Translations under genes and position numbers: made by a program
Shown here: in pieces, positions 59,299 to 64,000 of the stretch
How the letters are laid out: every line of letters starts with the position of its first letter
How positions within the stretch are numbered: position 1 is the stretch's first letter
Notes under the pieces: model-generated
Told to the model about the DNA's origin: nothing
Database searches by the model: none
What the model saw: the letters and a program-made list of their open reading frames with translations, nothing else
Origin: CAZDWZ01 sp964509425
GTDB lineage: Bacteria; Bdellovibrionota_C; UBA2361; SZUA-149; CAZDWZ01
Direction of reading: 5' to 3'
Length of the DNA stretch: 64,000 nt
NCBI GenBank assembly: GCA_964509425.1
Contig: CAZDWZ010000001.1
Location: forward strand, 186,001 to 250,000

Positions 59299-59371
59299 CT
59301 AGTGCTTCAACCGGGAAATAATGTCGCAAACTTGAGCCATCGGCACTGGCTCTCTGGTGTCGAAGCACTAG
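59299..59371. repeat. Nested inverted repeat in the ugd upstream region
   Basis: CTAGTGCTTC (59299-59308) and GAAGCACTAG (59362-59371) form perfect 10-bp outer arms; GAGCCA/TGGCTC (59334-59339, 59347-59352) forms an inner stem. The TAGTGC end resembles the terminal TAGTGCCGC of the adjacent hairpin repeat. Confidence 0.75.
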
Positions 59372-59388
59372 ATTTTGCTGGCTCGGCT

Positions 59389-59450
59389 GCGCCTCGCGTG
59401 CCGCACAAATTAAACGAGTTTGCTCGTTTAATTCGCGGAAGCGGCACTAG
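59389..59450 (-). repeat. Hairpin repeat, copy B (supplies the sugar-transferase stop codon)
   Basis: On the minus strand it starts TAGTGCCGC, where TAG is the stop codon of the sugar transferase, and ends TGCGGCACGCGAGGC, identical to copy A at 46317. The centre is a different perfect 11-bp stem, AATTAAACGAG / CTCGTTTAATT, with a four-base loop. Confidence 0.85.
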
Positions 59451-60895
59451 TAGGCATTCCGGTCTCGGAATCCCCGGACAAGCGTCAACATCATGATCTT
59501 CAGGTCGAGGATGAGGGACCAATGTTCGATGTAATACAGGTCGTGTTCGATACGGCGCTCGATAGAAGTGTTTCCCCGCCAGCCGTGGACCTGCGCCCAC
59601 CCCGTCATTCCGGCTTGGACTTTGTGACGCAGCATATAGCGCGGAACATGCTGTCTGAACTCTTCGATAAATACCGGGCGTTCCGGGCGTGGGCCCACCA
59701 GAGACATTTGTCCCCACAACACGTTCCACAGCTGGGGGAGTTCATCCAAATTGAATTTTCTAAGCACCCGTCCAAGTGCAGTTGTGCGCGGATCATTTTT
59801 CTTCGCAAAGCGAGCACCTCGCCTTTCGGCGTAAATGTGCATGGTGCGGAACTTGTAGATATGGAACATGCGGCCGTCGAGTCCCATCCGCTCTTGGGAG
59901 TAGAATATCGGCCCGCGGGACGTAAGCCTGACAAGCGCCGCAATCAGCAAGAACAGCGGGGCCAACGCTATCAACAACACACTCCCCAAAAAGATATCGA
60001 CGAATCGCTTCAATACACGGTTCACCCCAACGAGAGGAGTCGACGCGAGGCTTACAACCGGAAGACCTTCGAATTCCTCAATCAGACTTCCCAGCTGAAT
60101 GAATTGGTGCACATCCGGCACAATTTTGAGGTCCACCATCGAGTCACCGATGGAGTTCATCACCCGCTCAAGAAGGTCGTGATCGGAGAGAGGCATCGCG
60201 ATAATCACCTGATCGATGTTTCCGCTCGCAAGGAATCGAGGAAGCTCCTCGTAGGTTCCGATGACTCTCAGCTCGGCGCCTGCAGGCGCCCCCGCGGTGA
60301 GCAGCCGACCCACCAGAGGACTGGGATCGTTTACATTCACAATGTCCCGGCTGAGGCATCCGACCAACTCAACTCCAAGCTCCCGGTGTCCTGTCATCCG
60401 TCGAGCCACCTGCTCCGCCAGCGATCCCGCTCCGACGATAAGTGCATATCGAAGATTGTATCCCCGCCGTCTCATCTTCCGCAGCAGCGAACGAATAAGG
60501 CTTCGCGAGATGACCGTGGAGACCGTGGACATGCCCCAGAAGATTAAAAATACGAGCCGGGAGAATTCGATGCTTTTTTCTCGGAAGAGATACGTCATCG
60601 CGACCAGAATCAGGGAAGCAAATGCATTCGCTCGAATGAGCAACCAAATCTCGTGCAGTCGGCGCCTCCCGCGCATCGGCCGGTAAAGATTGAATCGGCG
60701 GAACGTCCACGCCCAAATGAACCACACAAAGATAAGCATTTTCGCGTAGTCGGGGAAATCAGGAATACCCTTCTCGGTTGGAATGAAACCGGACTGAAAA
60801 CGGATCCAGTAGCTCGCCACCCAAGAAAGGGAGACGACCGCGAGGTCGGAAGCCGCGAACAGACCCTCAAAAACCTGAGAGTGTTTCTTCAGCAT
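59447..60895 (-). CDS. Polyprenyl-phosphate sugar-1-phosphate transferase (WcaJ/PNPT-type initiating enzyme)
   Basis: A 482-residue membrane enzyme. Four or five N-terminal helices and a CoA-binding-like cytosolic domain (YALIVGAGSLAEQVARRMTG) precede the catalytic C-terminal sugar transferase domain (about 285-482): KRFVDIFLGSVLLIALAPLF, IYKFRTM, RKFNLDELPQLWNVLWGQMS followed by LVGPRPERP, and GMTGWAQVHGWRG. It loads a sugar-phosphate, probably glucose-1-phosphate, onto undecaprenyl phosphate to begin an exopolysaccharide or capsule unit. AAAGGA precedes the ATG. Its TAG stop lies in a dispersed hairpin repeat. Confidence 0.93.
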   Translation of the reverse strand: MLKKHSQVFEGLFAASDLAVVSLSWVASYWIRFQSGFIPTEKGIPDFPDYAKMLIFVWFIWAWTFRRFNLYRPMRGRRRLHEIWLLIRANAFASLILVAMTYLFREKSIEFSRLVFLIFWGMSTVSTVISRSLIRSLLRKMRRRGYNLRYALIVGAGSLAEQVARRMTGHRELGVELVGCLSRDIVNVNDPSPLVGRLLTAGAPAGAELRVIGTYEELPRFLASGNIDQVIIAMPLSDHDLLERVMNSIGDSMVDLKIVPDVHQFIQLGSLIEEFEGLPVVSLASTPLVGVNRVLKRFVDIFLGSVLLIALAPLFLLIAALVRLTSRGPIFYSQERMGLDGRMFHIYKFRTMHIYAERRGARFAKKNDPRTTALGRVLRKFNLDELPQLWNVLWGQMSLVGPRPERPVFIEEFRQHVPRYMLRHKVQAGMTGWAQVHGWRGNTSIERRIEHDLYYIEHWSLILDLKIMMLTLVRGFRDRNAY

Positions 60896-60976
60896 TGCGG
60901 TCCTTTCATACGAGCCACTCTACAGCGCTCTCCCTGAGCCGAAAATTTATTCCTCACGTCAGCCGCTCCGCGTTTT

Positions 60977-61035
60977 CCCCGCGGCTTCTATTTCCCCGCG
61001 GCTTCTATTTCACTGCGGCTTCTATTTCACTGCGG
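60977..61035. repeat. 17-bp tandem repeat at the 3' end of a glycosyltransferase gene
   Basis: Three direct 17-bp copies (60977-60993, 60994-61010, 61011-61027; CCCCGCGGCTTCTATTT, third copy CACT for CCCC) plus a partial fourth. The array crosses the stop codon of the gene ending at 61005. As 17 is not a multiple of three, each copy shifts the reading frame. Confidence 0.92.
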
Positions 61036-62126
61036 ATAGCCGTTTTGAACGTCTCGCCCGAAAAGCGAGCGGCATTCCTTATGCAGTTATCCGCCGAGAA
61101 CTGCCGTTCGTCTCGCAAAAACCCTTGGACCGCCTCAGCAATCGAATCGGCTTTGGCATCGCGAAACAGCAATCCCGTTCTAGATGACCCATCAACGACC
61201 ACCGTCTCAAGCGCTCCACCCCCCGAGAAACAGATGACGGGCCGGCCGGCCGCTTGGACTTCCACAGGAATTATGCCGAAGTCTTCCTCTGCTGCAAAGA
61301 CCAAAGCCTTCGTCGAGGCATATGCCGTCGCTAAATCTTTCTCATCTAAGTACTTGATAAATTTAATATTTTCTCCAGCCAGTGCTTTTAGTCGCTGAAA
61401 TTCCGGTCCGTCCCCAATGATGGTTAGCTCCTCACCAAGACGGTTAAACGCCTCAATCACCAGGTGAACCCGCTTATACGGGACAAGAGCGTTGACGCAG
61501 AGGAAGCCGGTTCCAGGAGTCGGCCCGGTCCCAGAAGTCTGAGGGAGAGGCGTAATCCAATCGGTCCTGACCGGAGGGTAGATAACCGAGGAGTCGACTT
61601 CGAGCGCTCGTCTCACGCGCCGTCTCACAAATTCACTGATCGCCACATAGCGGGTATTTTTTGCTGCGGCCTTCCGATCCCAATTCCGCAGTACCCGGAT
61701 CACAGGCCGGATGATCGGCTCTGCCCGGCTTCGTGAAAAATACGCATCGAACTGATCCCAGAAGTATCGAGCGGGAGTGAGGCAGTAGCAGAGGTGGGGC
61801 GTCCCTTCCCGCGGCCGGATGTTCTTGACGACGCAGTGACTTACACTGATGACGAGATCATATTCCCTCTTCCTTAGGCGGCGCGAGAGGTCCTTGATCG
61901 CAAACGGAAATAGCGGGAGCAGATACCGATAATACTTCTCGACTCCAGGGAGTGCGCTGAGAATACCGGGGAAAATTCTATGGCGATTGACGGTCGCTGA
62001 GATGCGTTTCGGACGGTAGAAAAGCGTATAGACATCGGCCGCGGGAAACATTTCACAAAGCGCTTCGAGGCAACGTTCACCTCCGCGCATACCAAAAAGC
62101 CAATCATGAACGAGTGCGACACGCAT
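61005..62126 (-). CDS. Glycosyltransferase family 4 protein
   Basis: A 373-residue GT-B enzyme. The N-terminal acceptor domain begins VALVHDWLFGMRGGERCLE, typical of GT4 enzymes of exopolysaccharide loci. The C-terminal donor domain has LCVNALVPYKRVHLVIEAFN, LTIIGDGPEFQRLKAL, and the nucleotide-sugar motif EEDFGIIPVEVQAAGRPVIC. It would add a hexose to a lipid-linked glycan. Its last residues and TAG stop are produced by two copies of the 17-bp tandem repeat, so the exact C-terminus may vary between strains. Confidence 0.92.
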   Translation of the reverse strand: MRVALVHDWLFGMRGGERCLEALCEMFPAADVYTLFYRPKRISATVNRHRIFPGILSALPGVEKYYRYLLPLFPFAIKDLSRRLRKREYDLVISVSHCVVKNIRPREGTPHLCYCLTPARYFWDQFDAYFSRSRAEPIIRPVIRVLRNWDRKAAAKNTRYVAISEFVRRRVRRALEVDSSVIYPPVRTDWITPLPQTSGTGPTPGTGFLCVNALVPYKRVHLVIEAFNRLGEELTIIGDGPEFQRLKALAGENIKFIKYLDEKDLATAYASTKALVFAAEEDFGIIPVEVQAAGRPVICFSGGGALETVVVDGSSRTGLLFRDAKADSIAEAVQGFLRDERQFSADNCIRNAARFSGETFKTAIRSEIEAAVK

Positions 62127-62177
62127 ACTTCAATCGAACGTTGCCGGTCACACCGGTCCCGAAACACTCCTCCTTGA

Positions 62178-63413
62178 TTACGCTTGCTCTCGAAAACGTT
62201 GAAACCTGAATCTTCTGGTGTGGTGCTCGGCACCGGCCTCGATCAGCTGCGTGTAAACTTTCCAGGTCGCACGGCTCGTATCGCGGAGGTTAAACTCCGC
62301 GGCTTTCCGCTTCCCCTTCTCAATCCTCAAAATCTCGCGCGGCAGTTCGCCGAGTGCCCTTCTCAAAGCCCTCGCGAAGCTTTTCGGTTCGAAATCCGCG
62401 GAGAACCACACCACGCCTTCGCCTATTTCGCGAATACTCGGGAGCGGCGTCGAGACCACAGGAACCCCGCAATTCATCGCTTCAATCGCCGGAAGTCCAA
62501 ATCCTTCTTCTCGAGAAGGAATGACGACCGCACGGGCGCCACAGTACAGGAGAGCAAGTCGGCGATCGCTCACTTCGCCGCAAAAGTGAACGACTTCCTC
62601 GAGACCCATCTCCACGACGCGCGCGCGGGACTGCTCGGTGAATGAACGCCCGACAACGTAGAGATGCGGATAGGTTGCATCCGAAACGTCGGCGTAGAGT
62701 TCCTCCCATGCCTCCAAGAGCTCAGTAAACCCCTTATGCGGCATTTCACTGCCAACGTAGAGGCAGTATTCCTTCTCGATCTTCTGCTCGCTGAGAAATT
62801 CGGCGACGTCTTTCGGAGATTGCGGCGCAATCGCTGGCCGCACAGCATTCCCAATGACTGTGATTCGATCCGATCGGATTGGCAACTCTTTCAACATGAC
62901 GTCACGACTATGCTGACTGACGGTGATGATCCGATTGGCGCGTTTCACCGTGGAACGAAGCAGCGTTCTGGCGACCGGTTCGTGATAGCGGGAGCTGGGA
63001 TGCGAAAGATGAATGACATCGTGAATTGTAGCCACGGTCGGAATTTGAATGAAAAGCGGGAGCGTATAGTGCGGCGCATGGAAAACGTGATGTGCCTTTA
63101 GCTCCACACGTTGCCTGCTGGCGAGTCGAAGATATTCTCCGAGTGAGTATTTGCCCGATCGTTCCGCGACAAAACGAACTTTGTCGTCCCAGCGCTCTCT
63201 CGCCGCACGCACATGCTGACGGAGAACACGTCTCCGCTCTTCCGGAGAGCCGAGGAGAGTTTCCTCTACGAGCAGAGTAAGTTCAATTTGTATCTCGCCG
63301 TCCTCTCGAAGCATCAAGAGACCGTCTACAAGATTTTCGATATACGCGCCGATGCCACCGTCACCGAGTTTCCTCGAGTCGATCATGATCTTAGGAATCG
63401 CGGGCGTTAGCAT
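62178..63413 (-). CDS. Glycosyltransferase family 4 protein
   Basis: A 411-residue GT-B enzyme of the mannosyltransferase-like GT4 group: the N-terminal DSRKLGDGGIGAYIENLVDG glycine loop, VATIHDVIHLSHP, and ITVSQHSRDVMLKELPI, then donor-domain motifs CLYVGSEMPHKGFTELLEAW and REEGFGLPAIEAMNCGVPVV. It likely acts on the same glycan as its neighbours. It is 15 bases after the partial GT2 gene and 51 bases before the second GT4 gene, all on one strand. Confidence 0.92.
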   Translation of the reverse strand: MLTPAIPKIMIDSRKLGDGGIGAYIENLVDGLLMLREDGEIQIELTLLVEETLLGSPEERRRVLRQHVRAARERWDDKVRFVAERSGKYSLGEYLRLASRQRVELKAHHVFHAPHYTLPLFIQIPTVATIHDVIHLSHPSSRYHEPVARTLLRSTVKRANRIITVSQHSRDVMLKELPIRSDRITVIGNAVRPAIAPQSPKDVAEFLSEQKIEKEYCLYVGSEMPHKGFTELLEAWEELYADVSDATYPHLYVVGRSFTEQSRARVVEMGLEEVVHFCGEVSDRRLALLYCGARAVVIPSREEGFGLPAIEAMNCGVPVVSTPLPSIREIGEGVVWFSADFEPKSFARALRRALGELPREILRIEKGKRKAAEFNLRDTSRATWKVYTQLIEAGAEHHTRRFRFQRFREQA

Positions 63414-63428
63414 GAAATCCGCCGGAGA

Positions 63429-63998
63429 TCAGAGAGCCCGAACGACACGCCGAAGCTCCGGCTCTTCAATTTTCACTCGTGCATCTCCCCTTCCGGCGCC
63501 AAGCGAGAAAACCTTTCGCACCGTGTAAATCTTTTTGTTTTGAGACTCGTGATAGGTTCGCACGAGTATTTCAGCAAGAAGCCCGAAGCAGATGAACTGA
63601 AAACCGATGAGAATCATCATCGCAGCAAGCATGAGCAGCGGACGGTTCCCCATCGGCACACTGAAGAACATGCGCTCGATTGTCATGTACACCATCAGCA
63701 GCGTTCCCAGACCGCTTGAGATAAAGCCCCAAGCACCGAACATGTGGAGAGGTCTCGTCGAAAATCCCAGGAAGAACTTCACGGTCAAGAGGTCGAGGAG
63801 CACACGAAAGGTCCTGGATATTCCGTATTTAGACTTTCCGTGAATTCGAGGTCGATGATTAACCGCGAGTTCCGCGATCTTCACTCCATGTTCGGCGGCA
63901 AGCGCCGGGATGAACCGATGCATCTCCCCGTACATTGCCAGATTTTTCGCGACTTCCGACTTCATCACTTTCAGTGTGCAGCCGTAGTCGTGGAGACT
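63429..63998 (-). CDS. Glycosyltransferase family 2 (DPM1/ArnC-like), 5' end missing
   Basis: The reading frame continues past the window edge. The visible part begins LHDYGCTLKVMK, a motif typical of polyprenyl-phosphate sugar synthases, then VNHRPRIHGKSKYGISR, and ends with two membrane helices (GAWGFISSGLGTLLMVYMTI; LMLAAMMILIGFQFICFGLL). Such enzymes charge undecaprenyl phosphate with a sugar or modify lipid-linked glycans. The apparent start at 63968 is internal, since coding similarity extends beyond it. Confidence 0.88.
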   Translation of the reverse strand, partial: SLHDYGCTLKVMKSEVAKNLAMYGEMHRFIPALAAEHGVKIAELAVNHRPRIHGKSKYGISRTFRVLLDLLTVKFFLGFSTRPLHMFGAWGFISSGLGTLLMVYMTIERMFFSVPMGNRPLLMLAAMMILIGFQFICFGLLAEILVRTYHESQNKKIYTVRKVFSLGAGRGDARVKIEEPELRRVVRAL

Positions 63999-64000
63999 CA

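Overview
The window carries a compact, protein-dense bacterial chromosome segment of moderate G+C with conserved housekeeping operons and no phage, plasmid or CRISPR locus. The gene orders rpsB-tsf-pyrH-frr-uppS-cdsA-dxr-rseP-tsaB and tilS-ftsH-cdaA-cdaR-glmM-nnr-tsaE, an export-ATPase pair of flagellar/type III type, MprF with a VirJ/AcvB partner, lipoproteins and outer-surface glycan genes all suggest a Gram-negative bacterium of the former Deltaproteobacteria / Bdellovibrionota kind. A histone-fold protein of the Bdellovibrio sort points the same way. This placement is an inference from gene order and content, not from a marker-gene tree.

Layout. 1-13.9 kb (mostly +): the end of a branched-chain-amino-acid-type binding protein, tRNA-His followed by a short tandem repeat, a SnoaL-like protein and DprA (-), a membrane-anchored protein of unknown function, pyruvate kinase, a zinc-finger/histone-fold gene (-), tRNA-Ala and tRNA-Ile, an HNH nuclease, the CCA-adding enzyme, a second binding protein, a Fic AMP-transferase and an MFS transporter. 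13.9-29 kb (all -): virJ-mprF, a cytochrome c, rho, and the tight run rpsB, tsf, pyrH, frr, uppS, cdsA, dxr, rseP, tsaB. 29-39 kb: an orphan FliH/FliI-type stator-ATPase pair, a PurD-like ATP-grasp enzyme, two lipoproteins, a CPBP protease, a second membrane-anchored protein ending in an SH3-like domain, and HU. 39-52 kb: lysC, tsaE, nnr, glmM, cdaR, cdaA, ftsH, tilS, then a secreted calcium-motif/propeller protein and a methyltransferase. 52-64 kb (all -): tRNA-Met, a metallophosphatase, lepA-lipB, and a surface-glycan block (two glycosyltransferases and a partial GT2 enzyme, a polyprenyl-phosphate sugar transferase, and ugd-uxs-epimerase for UDP-glucuronate and UDP-xylose).

How the genes work together. 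The window links isoprenoid/undecaprenyl carrier supply (dxr, uppS) and phospholipid supply (cdsA) to lipid aminoacylation (mprF/virJ), to peptidoglycan precursor supply controlled by c-di-AMP (cdaA-cdaR-glmM), and to carrier-linked glycan assembly. tRNA maturation is represented by the CCA enzyme, tilS, tsaB and tsaE.

The most unusual item is the gene at 6440-7033. Its N-terminus has a MYND/HIT-like cysteine/histidine cluster and its last 60 residues look like a histone fold. A strong internal ribosome-binding site would also allow a free 73-residue histone. Other structure worth attention: a hairpin repeat that supplies the TAG stop codon of two unrelated genes (ftsH and the sugar transferase), an RNA-like stem in the rpsB-tsf gap, a 17-bp tandem repeat that forms the end of a glycosyltransferase, and a near-consensus promoter lying inside the longest ftsH reading frame.
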